Source: Bacillus sp. AFS029637 (GTDB lineage Bacteria; Bacillota; Bacilli; Bacillales; Bacillaceae_G). Taken from it: DNA of 64,000 bases. The first letter of the stretch is position 1. Every line of letters begins with the position of its first letter. Positions 7,800-16,518 of the stretch are shown here, in pieces. The DNA is taken from contig NZ_NUPZ01000024.1 in NCBI RefSeq assembly GCF_002584985.1, positions 35,192 through 99,191 on the forward strand. Direction: 5' to 3'. Below the pieces are notes generated by a model that had not been told where the DNA came from, searched no databases, and was given only the letters and a program-made list of their open reading frames with translations. The translations under genes and the position numbers were made by a program.

Positions 7800-9647
7800 A
7801 TGTGCGGGATTACAGGATGGGTGGATTATAAACGCTCATTAGAAGGAGAAAGAGACGTCGTTACGAAGATGGCTGAGACATTATCGAAGCGTGGTCCAGA
7901 TGATAATAAAGTTTGGATTAAAGGAAATGTTGCATTTGGGCATAAGCGGTTAATTGTTGTGGACCCTGAGGGTGGTAAACAGCCAATGACCTGTTTAAAG
8001 GATGAAACGAATTATGCCATTTGCTACAACGGTGAACTATATAATACAGAAGATATTCGAAAAGAATTGTTAAGAAGAGGATATACGTTCAAAGGCCACT
8101 CAGATACGGAAGTGTTATTAGCTTCTTATATTGAATGGAAAGAAGAATGTGTCGATCATTTAAACGGTATATATGCGTTTGCAGTATGGGATGAACAGAA
8201 AGAGCAAGTGTTTATTGCCAGAGATCGATTAGGTGTAAAACCGCTTTTTTATAAATATGATAGCGGACGATTATTATTTGGATCCGAGTTAAAAGCAATA
8301 TTGGCACATCCAGATGTGAAGGCGGAAGTAACGTTAGAAGGTTTATCAGAAGTATTCGGTCTCGGACCATCTAGAACGCCTGGCCATGGTATTTATGCTG
8401 GTATGAAAGAATTGCGTCCGGGCCATGCGATGACATTTTCAAAGAATGGTTTATGTATATGGAGATATTGGAATGTTGAAAGTAAAAAACATGAAGATTC
8501 TTTTGAAGAAACAGTAGAGAAGACGCGCTTTTTATTACAAGATGCCATTACAAGGCAGCTCGTTTCTGACGTACCGTTATGCACTTTTTTATCGGGCGGC
8601 GTAGATTCGAGTGCGATTACAGCAATTGCTGCGAAAGAGTATGAAAGGGCAGGGAAAGGGCGACTACACACGTATTCAATTGATTACGAAGATAATGAAA
8701 AATACTTTAAAGCAAATGCATTCCAGCCAAATTCAGATGCGCCGTTTATTAATTTAATGACGGAGACATTTGAAACAATTCATCATCGATGCGTCATTTC
8801 GAATGAACAGCTGGCAGAGTATTTAACAGAAGCAGTACTCGTTCGTGATTTGCCTGGTATGGCAGACATTGATTCGTCATTATTATGGTTTTGCCGTGAA
8901 ATTAAACAAGATTTTGTTGTCGGTTTATCTGGAGAATGTGCAGATGAAATATTCGGTGGGTATCCGTGGTTTTATAGAGAAGACGATTTGCAATCAAGTG
9001 CATTTCCGTGGATGCGTTCTACAGAGGCGCGGGAGCAACTGCTAAAAAAAGAATGGAGAAGTAAACTAAATTTACAACAATATGTACAAAGGCGCTATGA
9101 AGAATCCATTCAAGAGGTTCCGATTTTAGAGGGGGAAAGCCCACTAGAAGCGAAAAGAAGACAATTATTTTATTTAAACATGGTATGGTTTATGACAACA
9201 TTATTAGACAGAAAAGACCGTATGAGTATGGGAGCAAGCTTAGAAGTACGTGTTCCATTTGCTGACCACCGACTTGTCGAATATGCGTGGAATATTCCTT
9301 GGGAAATGAAAATGTATAAAAACCGCGAAAAAGGTCTATTGCGTAAAGCGCTAGAAGGATTACTTCCAAATGATATATTGTATAGAAAGAAAAGTCCGTA
9401 TCCGAAAACGCATAATCCGCACTATACAAAAGCGGTAACAGTATGGCTTCAAGATTTATTAACTGATAAAGGCTCCATTTTGCATGAATTGTTTGATAAA
9501 AAGCAGCTGAGTGGATTAATCGAGTCTGGCGGAAGTGCATTCCAAACACCATGGTTCGGTCAATTAATGACTGGGCCTCAACTTTTAGCTCATTTAGCGC
9601 AAATTCATGTTTGGTTTAAAGAGTACGGGGTAAATATTAAAGAATAG
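7800..9647 (+). CDS. asnO: Glutamine-hydrolysing asparagine synthetase AsnO
   Basis: The enzyme makes asparagine from aspartate, ATP and glutamine. It has a class II glutaminase domain whose nucleophile is Cys2 (MCGITGW, then SKRGPDD), and a synthetase domain with the PP-loop SGGVDSS near residue 263. The start is set at ATG 7800 rather than 7791 so that the catalytic Cys follows the initiator Met, as the family requires, and GGAAGG lies nine bases upstream. The 615-residue length and gene context match sporulation-linked AsnO. A mother-cell type promoter lies about 140 bases upstream. Confidence 0.95.
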   Translation: MCGITGWVDYKRSLEGERDVVTKMAETLSKRGPDDNKVWIKGNVAFGHKRLIVVDPEGGKQPMTCLKDETNYAICYNGELYNTEDIRKELLRRGYTFKGHSDTEVLLASYIEWKEECVDHLNGIYAFAVWDEQKEQVFIARDRLGVKPLFYKYDSGRLLFGSELKAILAHPDVKAEVTLEGLSEVFGLGPSRTPGHGIYAGMKELRPGHAMTFSKNGLCIWRYWNVESKKHEDSFEETVEKTRFLLQDAITRQLVSDVPLCTFLSGGVDSSAITAIAAKEYERAGKGRLHTYSIDYEDNEKYFKANAFQPNSDAPFINLMTETFETIHHRCVISNEQLAEYLTEAVLVRDLPGMADIDSSLLWFCREIKQDFVVGLSGECADEIFGGYPWFYREDDLQSSAFPWMRSTEAREQLLKKEWRSKLNLQQYVQRRYEESIQEVPILEGESPLEAKRRQLFYLNMVWFMTTLLDRKDRMSMGASLEVRVPFADHRLVEYAWNIPWEMKMYKNREKGLLRKALEGLLPNDILYRKKSPYPKTHNPHYTKAVTVWLQDLLTDKGSILHELFDKKQLSGLIESGGSAFQTPWFGQLMTGPQLLAHLAQIHVWFKEYGVNIKE

Positions 9648-9653
9648 AGAAAG

Positions 9654-9685
9654 AGCGGCTTGCATTTGTGTAAGTCGCTTTTTTG
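9654..9685 (+). terminator. Terminator after asnO
   Basis: The stem AGCGGCTT/AAGTCGCT (one wobble pair) is followed by a T-run. Confidence 0.8.
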
Positions 9686-9736
9686 TTAAAAAAATTGTCA
9701 AATAAAATTCAAAATCATATTAGAAATAATACTTAT

Positions 9737-9779
9737 TTATAATAATTATTTTGACGTACTTATTATTGTTTGTTACAAT
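9737..9779 (+). promoter_or_regulatory. Sigma-A promoter with PerR-like box before ferrochelatase relic
   Basis: TTATAATAATTATTT (9737-9751) matches 13 of 15 positions of the PerR box TTATAATNATTATAA. It abuts a -35 TTGACG (9751-9756), with TACAAT (9774-9779) after a 17-base spacer. The promoter looks intact although the gene it served is dead. Confidence 0.7.
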
Positions 9780-9795
9780 TGGAAACGAATGTTCT

Positions 9796-9810
9796 TGAAA
9801 AAGATTCTCA
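9796..9810 (+). promoter_or_regulatory. Possible Fur-type box
   Basis: TGAAAAAGATTCTCA agrees with 12 of 15 positions of the 7-1-7 Fur box TGATAATNATTATCA. It lies just downstream of the predicted start point of the PerR-box promoter. It is a weak call from consensus only. Confidence 0.35.
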
Positions 9811-9837
9811 TTTACAAAATTGAAGTGTTATATAGAT

Positions 9838-10044
9838 GACCAAGAAAAAATAGGTTTACTCGTAATGGCATATGGAACACCGGAAACATTAGATCATTAG
9901 ATAACGTAGAAGCGCTCCAAGATTTAATCGGACGCTATAAAGTGATTGGCGGCATTTCACCACTTGCGAAAATTACGAAAGAGTAAGCGCATAAATTAAC
10001 AGATCCAATGAATAACATATTTAAAGGGTATGAAGGAAATAGTT
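9838..10044 (+). pseudogene. Decayed ferrochelatase (hemH paralogue)
   Basis: Short pieces of a ferrochelatase remain in order. [17 protein letters not shown] is the family N-terminus. After a stop codon and a frame change follow [18 protein letters not shown], a stop in place of Gln, and AHKLTDPMNN. Ferrochelatase inserts iron into porphyrin in the last step of haem synthesis. The stretch between the pieces is shortened, and everything after about the first 70 codons is missing. Only the N-terminal region survives. It sits directly upstream of the haem enzyme catalase, with its own PerR-type promoter still readable. Confidence 0.85.
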
Positions 10045-10090
10045 GACAAAGATCTAGTTTTGAATGATAATTAATTTATAATAATTTTAA
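10043..10090 (+). promoter_or_regulatory. katA promoter with PerR box
   Basis: TTGACA (10043-10048) and GATAAT (10066-10071) are separated by 17 bases. Immediately downstream, TTATAATAATTTTAA (10076-10090) matches 14 of 15 PerR-box positions and would cover the start point. This is the layout expected for peroxide-induced derepression. Confidence 0.85.
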
Positions 10091-10133
10091 ACAAACAATA
10101 ATTACTACGAAAGAAAGAGGAGGATCCCCCTAC

Positions 10134-11600
10134 ATGAATCCAAATAATCGCTTAACAACAAACCAAGGTGCTCCAGTTGGAGACAACCAAAATTCTCGTA
10201 CAGCTGGTCGCCGTGGACCGGTATTGTTAGAAGACTATCATTTAGTAGAAAAACTTGCACACTTTGATCGTGAACGTATTCCGGAGCGCGTTGTGCATGC
10301 ACGTGGTGCAGGTGCTCACGGTGTATTCGTAACGAAAAAAAGCATGAAACAATATACGAAAGCAGCATTTTTACAAAATGAAGGAACTGAAACGCCTGTA
10401 TTTGTTCGTTTTTCAACGGTTATTCATGGTCAAGGTTCTCCAGAAACAGCGCGTGATCCACGTGGGTTCGCTGTTAAATTTTATACAGAAGAAGGAAATT
10501 ATGATATCGTAGGTAACCATTTACCAGTTTTCTTCATTCGTGATGCAATTAAATTCCCGGACATGGTGCATTCTTTAAAACCAGCACCTGATACAAATGT
10601 TCAAACACCAGATCGTTACTGGGATTTCATGACGCTAACTCCAGAATCAACACATATGATGACATGGGTATTTTCTGATTATGGTACACCAGCAAATTAT
10701 CGCGAAATGGAAGGTTTCGGCGTCCATTCATTCAAATGGATTAATGCAGAAGGTAAAATTGTTTACATTAAATATCACTGGAAACCACAGCAAGGCGTAC
10801 GTAACTTAAATGCGAAAGAAGTGCAAGAGGTACAAGGAAAAGACTTCAATCATGCAACTCGTGACTTATTTGATGCAATCGAAAAAGGAAACTATCCGAA
10901 ATGGGATTTACACGTACAAGTCATGCAGTTAGATGAAACGGATTCTTTAGACTTTGATCCGCTAGATCCAACGAAAGTATGGCCAGAAGATCGCTTCCCA
11001 TTAATTGAAGTAGGGACAATGACGTTAAATCGTAACCCGAAAAACTTCTTCGCAGAAGTAGAGCAAGCGGCGTTTACGCCAAGTGCAACTGTAAATGGTA
11101 TTGAACCATCTGAAGATAAATTATTACAAGGTCGTTTATTCTCTTACCCAGATACACAACGTTACCGCCTTGGTGCAAACTACTTACAAATTCCTGTAAA
11201 CTGCCCGTATGCAGCTGTTCGTAACCAACAACGTGATGGTGCAATGCAAGTTAATCAAAATCCATCTACAATAAACTACGAACCGAGTCGTCATACAGAA
11301 AATCCGGTTGAAGACAAAGCGTACCGTGATTCAACTATGAAAGTAGAAGGCTACGTATCTCGTGAAAAAATTGAGAAACCAAATGATTTCAAACAAGCAG
11401 GTGAGCGTTACCGTTCATTCTCTAAAGAAGAGCAAGATAACTTAATTGCGAACTTAAAAAATGACCTAAAAGACGTAAATGAACGTACGAAGTTATTAGC
11501 TGTTTGTAACTTCTTCCGTGCAGACCAAGAGTACGGTATGCGTTTAGCGCAGGCATTAAATGTTGATATTACGCAATATGTAGGAAATGCTCCGAAATAA
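10134..11600 (+). CDS. katA: Vegetative haem catalase KatA
   Basis: This is a small-subunit monofunctional catalase of 488 residues that breaks hydrogen peroxide into water and oxygen in the cytosol. The distal His lies in ERVVHARGAGAHG (about residue 54) and the distal Asn in VGNHLPVFFIRDA. The proximal haem Tyr lies in RLFSYPDTQRYRLG (about residue 338). ATG 10134 follows AGAGGAGG. A PerR box covers the promoter, so induction by peroxide is expected. The upstream neighbour is a dead ferrochelatase. Confidence 0.97.
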   Translation: MNPNNRLTTNQGAPVGDNQNSRTAGRRGPVLLEDYHLVEKLAHFDRERIPERVVHARGAGAHGVFVTKKSMKQYTKAAFLQNEGTETPVFVRFSTVIHGQGSPETARDPRGFAVKFYTEEGNYDIVGNHLPVFFIRDAIKFPDMVHSLKPAPDTNVQTPDRYWDFMTLTPESTHMMTWVFSDYGTPANYREMEGFGVHSFKWINAEGKIVYIKYHWKPQQGVRNLNAKEVQEVQGKDFNHATRDLFDAIEKGNYPKWDLHVQVMQLDETDSLDFDPLDPTKVWPEDRFPLIEVGTMTLNRNPKNFFAEVEQAAFTPSATVNGIEPSEDKLLQGRLFSYPDTQRYRLGANYLQIPVNCPYAAVRNQQRDGAMQVNQNPSTINYEPSRHTENPVEDKAYRDSTMKVEGYVSREKIEKPNDFKQAGERYRSFSKEEQDNLIANLKNDLKDVNERTKLLAVCNFFRADQEYGMRLAQALNVDITQYVGNAPK

Positions 11601-11609
11601 ATAGGGAAA

Positions 11610-11636
11610 GACGACCGGTCTTCGGTCGTCTTTTTT
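11610..11636 (+). terminator. Terminator after katA
   Basis: The stem GACGACCG/CGGTCGTC with a five-base loop is followed by six T residues. Confidence 0.93.
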
Positions 11637-11711
11637 GTGTGAAATTTAACGGGGTATGTTACGTTTAAATCATGTCGAAATTTGTTAGTAAATCGATATG
11701 TTGTGTCGAAA

Positions 11712-11791
11712 CGTCGATATATTGAAAGAATCGCTGATATATTTAAAAAATCGTCGATATATCCGAAGAATCGCTGATATATTTATGTCGA
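11712..11791. repeat. Four tandem 20-bp repeats
   Basis: Four consecutive 20-base units start at 11712, 11732, 11752 and 11772. They alternate between two types, CGTCGATATAT and CGCTGATATAT, each followed by an A-rich tail ending in AAT; the last unit diverges at its end. A looser copy lies just upstream at about 11692. The repeats sit between the katA and amt terminators and contain no gene. Confidence 0.85.
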
Positions 11792-11824
11792 TACTAGATG
11801 GGGTATATCACCAACAAGTACAAT

Positions 11825-11868
11825 AAAAAGAGATGCAATCTACTACTAGTAGATTGCATCTCTTTTTT
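11825..11868. terminator. Strong bidirectional terminator at amt 3' end
   Basis: A 20-base perfect stem with a CTAG centre is flanked by A and T runs. It ends amt on the minus strand and could also stop readthrough from katA. Confidence 0.93.
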
Positions 11869-13099
11869 AATTCACTCGCTCAGTATATTCATAAGCTTTC
11901 TCTCCATGCATCGAAATATCAAGCCCCATTTGTTCTTCGTGCTCATCGACCCGAACAGGGAGGAAGAAGTTAATCGCTTTAATAATGGCGTACGTCATGA
12001 TGATGGTAAATGCATATGTTGCGCCGATTGCTACAAGTTGTTTAAACAGTAAAGTGGCATTCCCGTAAAATAATCCGTTCGCACCATCCCCGTTTACGGT
12101 AGTAGTTGCGAATAGTCCGGTCGCAATCCCGCCCCAAGTTCCTCCAATGCCGTGGCATCCGAAAGCGTCGAGTGTATCGTCGTATCCGAATTTTGTTTTT
12201 AAGAAGAACACAGCGCCAAAACATAATATGCCACCAATTGCTCCGATAAGAAGAGCGGAGAAAGGTGTAACAAATCCGCAAGCTGGCGTAATAGCGACTA
12301 GACCAGAAACAACGCCGCAAGCAGCCCCCATCGCAGTCGGTTTTGATTGGAAGAACCATTCGGAAAGCATCCAAGTTAGAGCGGAAGCAGCAGCGGCTAT
12401 ATTGGTATTAATAAATGCGGTTAAAGCTACGTCGTTTAAGGATAATGCACTGCCGACGTTAAAACCGAACCAGCCGAACCAAAGTAGCCCAGCGCCTAAC
12501 ATCGTAAATGGTAAATGGTGAGGAGAAGTACCGTTTATATTTTTTCGTTTTCCGAGGAAAATTGCTAATACAAGGCCGGCAACACCAGAAGTAATATGAA
12601 CGACGTTACCACCAGCAAAGTCTAGTGCCCCGAGTTCTCTTAGCCATCCGCCGACGCCCCATACCCAATGAGCGACAGGATTGTAAACGAGTGTTGTCCA
12701 TAGAAGGATAAAAATAAGGAAGGCAGAAAATCGCATTCTTTCAGCGAATGCACCTGAAATTAAAGCTGGAGTTAAGATGGCGAACATAAGTTGAAACATC
12801 ATAAATAAATTGTGAGGAATAGTAGATGAGTAGTCTGGGTTTGGTGCGTAGGTAACTCCGTTTAGACCGAGCCAATCGAGATTGCCGATAAGTCCGTGCC
12901 AATCTGGTCCGAATGATAAAGAATAACCGATCATAACCCATTGAATTGAAACGATTGCCATTGCACTATAGCTATGCATTGTTGTGCTAAGTACATTTTT
13001 ACTACGAACCATGCCCCCGTAAAAAAGTGCTAATCCTGGTGTCATTAACATGACCATTACTGTCGTTACAAACATAAAAACAGTATCTCCTGTATTCAT
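11867..13099 (-). CDS. amt: Ammonium transporter Amt/NrgA
   Basis: This Amt/Rh-family membrane channel takes up ammonium when nitrogen is scarce. The 410 residues hold eleven hydrophobic helices with family signatures FYGGMVRSKN near the N-terminus, FAGGNVVHITSG, and DDTLDAFGCHGIGGTWG with the second pore histidine. ATG 13099 follows GAGGAGGGAA. No glnB/nrgB PII partner gene follows, and the gene ends in a strong terminator. Two TnrA/GlnR-type boxes lie upstream. Confidence 0.95.
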   Translation of the reverse strand: MNTGDTVFMFVTTVMVMLMTPGLALFYGGMVRSKNVLSTTMHSYSAMAIVSIQWVMIGYSLSFGPDWHGLIGNLDWLGLNGVTYAPNPDYSSTIPHNLFMMFQLMFAILTPALISGAFAERMRFSAFLIFILLWTTLVYNPVAHWVWGVGGWLRELGALDFAGGNVVHITSGVAGLVLAIFLGKRKNINGTSPHHLPFTMLGAGLLWFGWFGFNVGSALSLNDVALTAFINTNIAAAASALTWMLSEWFFQSKPTAMGAACGVVSGLVAITPACGFVTPFSALLIGAIGGILCFGAVFFLKTKFGYDDTLDAFGCHGIGGTWGGIATGLFATTTVNGDGANGLFYGNATLLFKQLVAIGATYAFTIIMTYAIIKAINFFLPVRVDEHEEQMGLDISMHGEKAYEYTERVN

Positions 13100-13116
13100 T
13101 CTGTTCCCTCCTCTGA

Positions 13117-13133
13117 TGTTACAAAAAATAACA
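13117..13133. promoter_or_regulatory. TnrA/GlnR box proximal to amt
   Basis: TGTTACAAAAAATAACA fits the consensus TGTNAN7TNACA at every fixed position. It lies 18 bases before the start codon, so it could act on the transcript start region. Confidence 0.75.
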
Positions 13134-13208
13134 TCAATTTGTTATGTTTCATATCATATTCGAAATAAAAAGAAAAATCAACTAAAAATTCAGAAAATTT
13201 ATAATTGA

Positions 13209-13225
13209 TGTTAGAAAATCTGACA
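13209..13225. promoter_or_regulatory. TnrA/GlnR box distal to amt
   Basis: TGTTAGAAAATCTGACA also fits TGTNAN7TNACA at every fixed position. It is centred 92 bases upstream of the proximal box and is well placed to activate amt. It also lies before the divergent GH13 gene. Confidence 0.75.
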
Positions 13226-13316
13226 TGAAGTATTTTGTGAGGAATGAAATCAGCGTATGCGCTTCGTTTGAATAATTGGTATAATATTCTTACAATTGAA
13301 AACGTGGGGGATGCAT

Positions 13317-14621
13317 GTGGGAAAAATACGGACTAGGGAACTATTCATTTGTTTTTGTTTAGCTGTCATTTTGTTTGTGCCAATACATACTTTTGCAGAA
13401 GAAAAGAGAGAGTGGCGAGACGAAGTCATATATTCTATTATGATTGATCGCTTTAATAATGGAGAGCCGAAAAATGACAAACAGTTAGACGTCGTTAATT
13501 TAGAAGGGTATCAGGGCGGAGATATAAGAGGAATTATAAAAAGATTAGATTACATAAAAGACATGGGATTTACCACTGTTATGCTTTCTCCGCTATTTGA
13601 AAGTGGAAAGTACGATGGATTAGACGTGCAAAATTTTCAAAAAGTAAATGAACATTACGGAACGGAAAATGATGTGAAAGAGCTTGTAAAAGAAGCTCAC
13701 GAAAAAGGAATGAAAGTGGTATTTCAATTTCCGCTTGGAGAAAACGAACAACAAGTAATTGACTCAATGAAATGGTGGATAAAAGAAGTCGATCTAGATG
13801 GAAGTTATGTGATACATAGTGAGAAAAAGCCGCATTCCTTTTGGGATGAAGTGCAAAAAGATATGCAAGTGATAAAGAAAGATTTTTTTGTTATGACAGA
13901 TGAAGGTAGTAAAGATGATGAGTATTATGAAAGTATTGTAGAAGCATTTTCGAAAACGAATACATCTTTGACACGATTGCATGTTGTTTCTAAGGAAAAG
14001 GAGTTAACGAATACGTTTTTAGATAATCAGGAGACAAAAAGATTTACCCGTATTGCAAAAGAAAATATGTATTATCCGCCGTCTCGTTTAAAATTAGCGC
14101 TCACTTACTTATTCACATCGCCAGGGATACCGAATTTTTATTACGGAACTGAAATCGCATTAGATGGAGGGGATATTCCGGATAATAGACGATTAATGGA
14201 TTTTAAATCAGATGAAAAGTTTATGCAGCATATCACTAAACTCGGTGAGCTTAGGCAAACGAGACCATCTTTGCGACGCGGGACGTTTGAACTTCTATAC
14301 GATAAAGATGGAATGAGTGTATTAAAACGAAAGTATAAAGATGAGGTAACGCTAGTAGCGATTAACAATACGAAAGAGACACAAAAAGTTCCTCTTCATG
14401 CGAATTTGATTGGAGAGAAAAAGGAATTACGTGGCTTATTGGAAGATGAAATTATAAGAGAAGAAAACGGCCGATTTTATCTCGTTTTAAAGCGAGAAGA
14501 ATCAAATGTATATAAAGTTAGTGAAGAGACAGGTATGAATTGGTTATTTATTTCCTTAATCGTCGGTGTGAACGTATTATTTATTGCATTTTTAATTGCG
14601 GTTAAAAAGAAACGGAAATAA
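13317..14621 (+). CDS. Membrane-anchored GH13-like protein, probably inactive
   Basis: This is an alpha-amylase family (GH13) fold of 434 residues. It has an N-terminal signal segment ending near THTFAEE and a C-terminal membrane helix plus a basic tail (about residues 407-434). The opening DEVIYSIMIDRFNNGE and GYQGGDIRGI are classic GH13. However, the nucleophile region reads DLDGSYVIH instead of DGFRxD, and the FLDNHD region reads FLDNQETKRF. Hydrolysis is therefore unlikely. The GTG start at 13317 follows GGGGG; a TTG at 13296 is possible. It may bind sugar or act as a surface protein. Confidence 0.8.
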   Translation: MGKIRTRELFICFCLAVILFVPIHTFAEEKREWRDEVIYSIMIDRFNNGEPKNDKQLDVVNLEGYQGGDIRGIIKRLDYIKDMGFTTVMLSPLFESGKYDGLDVQNFQKVNEHYGTENDVKELVKEAHEKGMKVVFQFPLGENEQQVIDSMKWWIKEVDLDGSYVIHSEKKPHSFWDEVQKDMQVIKKDFFVMTDEGSKDDEYYESIVEAFSKTNTSLTRLHVVSKEKELTNTFLDNQETKRFTRIAKENMYYPPSRLKLALTYLFTSPGIPNFYYGTEIALDGGDIPDNRRLMDFKSDEKFMQHITKLGELRQTRPSLRRGTFELLYDKDGMSVLKRKYKDEVTLVAINNTKETQKVPLHANLIGEKKELRGLLEDEIIREENGRFYLVLKREESNVYKVSEETGMNWLFISLIVGVNVLFIAFLIAVKKKRK

Positions 14622-14672
14622 GTAACTCTTTTCTTTAGTAGTTCGCCTGCAGTTTAAGAAGAGGTGAGATAT

Positions 14673-14900
14673 TTGCAGAAAAAGAAGTGGTTCGTTCTAT
14701 GTTTTTGTTTTCTTATCGTATTCGTAAGTTTGCGTTTTTGGGACAACGGTGACGATGGGGAATTTGTTCAGTGGGGTGATAGTGTTCATTCTGTTGATAC
14801 GGCAGTTCTTAAGAGGAATAATATTAAATACAAAATCGAAAACGATAAAGTGTATATTCCGGAAAAATCATTTGATAAAGCAATATATTGCTGCTCATAA
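14673..14900 (+). CDS. Small membrane-anchored hypothetical protein
   Basis: The 75 residues begin with a basic stretch and one strong membrane helix rich in Phe and Cys (WFVLCFCFLIVFVSL), followed by a soluble acidic domain. The TTG start at 14673 lies five bases after AGGTGA; the GTG at 14664 overlaps that site. It follows the GH13 gene by about 50 bases and may be in the same transcript. No family is recognised. Confidence 0.65.
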   Translation: MQKKKWFVLCFCFLIVFVSLRFWDNGDDGEFVQWGDSVHSVDTAVLKRNNIKYKIENDKVYIPEKSFDKAIYCCS

Positions 14901-14903
14901 TAA

Positions 14904-14935
14904 AAAACTCCTCTCATGAGAGGAGTTTTCTTTTT
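14904..14935. terminator. Terminator shared by convergent genes
   Basis: AAAACTCCTCTCATGAGAGG plus its continuation forms a 13-base perfect stem with almost no loop, flanked by A and T runs. It ends both the small membrane gene and yajQ. Confidence 0.88.
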
Positions 14936-15425
14936 AGCGGTAGTTAATGAACTGTACGTCGATTGGTAAATCAGCGCTGCGAACGGCTGCGATTACTGCT
15001 TGTAAGTCATCGCGGCTTTTCGCTGTAACACGTACTTGATCATCTTGTACTTGTGTTTTTACTTTTAATTTCATTTCTTTAATGATATTGTTAATTTTTT
15101 TCGCGTTATCTTTATCGATACCTTGTTGAAGTGTTGCGCGTTGGCGAACGGTGTTACCAGTCGCAGCTTCTACTTTACCGTAGTCCAAGTTTTTAATTGG
15201 AACGTTACGTTTTACAAGTTTAGAAATTAAAACATCTTTTACTTGCTCTAGTTTGAACTCATCGTCAGAAGTTAAAACAAGTACTTCTTTTTCAAGTTTA
15301 ATATCACTTTTACTTCCTTTAAAGTCATATCGGTTTTGGATTTCCTTTAATGCGATGTTAATTGCGTTTGTTACTTCAGGTAATTCTACTTTCGAAACGA
15401 TGTCAAAAGAACTATCTTTTGCCAT
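14934..15425 (-). CDS. YajQ family nucleotide-binding protein
   Basis: The 163 residues match the YajQ/UPF0234 family (YitK in B. subtilis) from [15 protein letters not shown] to the end. It has two ferredoxin-like halves and the conserved NRYDFKGS motif. Some family members bind cyclic di-GMP or RNA; the role here is not known. ATG 15425 is chosen because GGAGGTG lies upstream and the family starts there, rather than at the upstream alternative at 15440. It is divergent from the S1-domain gene. Confidence 0.92.
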   Translation of the reverse strand: MAKDSSFDIVSKVELPEVTNAINIALKEIQNRYDFKGSKSDIKLEKEVLVLTSDDEFKLEQVKDVLISKLVKRNVPIKNLDYGKVEAATGNTVRQRATLQQGIDKDNAKKINNIIKEMKLKVKTQVQDDQVRVTAKSRDDLQAVIAAVRSADLPIDVQFINYR

Positions 15426-15656
15426 AGTTAGCACCTCCAAATAAAATTCTAATCTTTTTATGTACTGTACATACTAAAGTATAGCTGAAAACGAGCTTAG
15501 ACTTAAGTGTTTTCATACTTATATTCATGTAACCTCCTTTTATTATAGTGAATTTTGGACAGTTGGACAAATAAAGGAAAAATCGTGTTATAATTAACTT
15601 TTGTTTGGAATGATAAAAAAGATAATTTGATATATATAGAAGGGAATTAAAAAAAT

Positions 15657-16511
15657 ATGTATTTGCAATTAGGAGCGATTGAACAGGTAACTGTTTTACG
15701 TGAAACAGAAATTGGATATATGGTTGGAAACGAAGAGGAAGAAATCTTCCTACATAAAAACGAAGTAGCTGGAGAAATTGAAGAAGGCGATACGATTGAT
15801 GTATTCCTATACCTGGATCACCAAAATCGTATTTCAGCAACAATGAAGGAACCAATTATTACAACATATGATTGGAATTGGGTAAAGGTTGTAGAGGTTA
15901 TTCCTAGTTTAGGTGTATTTGTTGATATTGGTGTATCAAAAGATATACTAATCCCGGCTGATGAGTTCCCAATTTATATGCCGGTATGGCCAGAAGTAGG
16001 CGACGAATTATATTGTACGTTAAAATTAACGAATCGTGATCGTTTAATTGCGCTTCCGGCAAGAGATAGTGATATGCAAGAGATTATCGTAGATGCGACG
16101 CCATCTATGCGCAATAAAAACGTAAATGGACGTGTGTATCGTTCACTTCAAGTAGGTTCATTCATATTAACTGATGAGCATTTCCGTGCTTTCTTACACC
16201 ATACAGAAAGAAAAGAACAAGTCCGCATTGGTGAGCGTGTAACAGGTCGTATTATTGATGTGAAAGATGACGGTACAATTAACATTTCGCTTCTTCCTCG
16301 TAAAGAAGAAGGAATGGAAGATGATGCTGCAGTAATTTATGAGTATATGGAAGAACGCGGCGGAGCAATGCCGTTTTGGGACAAGAGTTATCCAGAAGAC
16401 ATTAAAGAGCGTTTCAATATGAGTAAAGCTGCATTTAAGCGTGCGCTTGGTAAGTTGATGAAAGAAGAAAAAGTGTACCAAGAAGAAGGTTGGACGTACT
16501 TTAAGAAATAA
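15657..16511 (+). CDS. CvfB/YitL S1-domain RNA-binding protein
   Basis: The 284-residue protein has tandem S1-type beta-barrels (about residues 1-60, 68-140 and 150-215) and a C-terminal winged-helix domain ending KVYQEEGWTYFKK. This architecture matches CvfB of Staphylococcus and YitL of B. subtilis, which bind RNA and affect virulence-gene expression in staphylococci. ATG 15657 follows AGAAGGGA. It is monocistronic, with a terminator shared with convergent prsA. Confidence 0.9.
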   Translation: MYLQLGAIEQVTVLRETEIGYMVGNEEEEIFLHKNEVAGEIEEGDTIDVFLYLDHQNRISATMKEPIITTYDWNWVKVVEVIPSLGVFVDIGVSKDILIPADEFPIYMPVWPEVGDELYCTLKLTNRDRLIALPARDSDMQEIIVDATPSMRNKNVNGRVYRSLQVGSFILTDEHFRAFLHHTERKEQVRIGERVTGRIIDVKDDGTINISLLPRKEEGMEDDAAVIYEYMEERGGAMPFWDKSYPEDIKERFNMSKAAFKRALGKLMKEEKVYQEEGWTYFKK

Positions 16512-16518
16512 TTTGAAT

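Noticed and set aside
11692-11791. Possible CRISPR array
   Set aside because: The 20-base units are directly adjacent with no unique spacers, and no cas genes are present.
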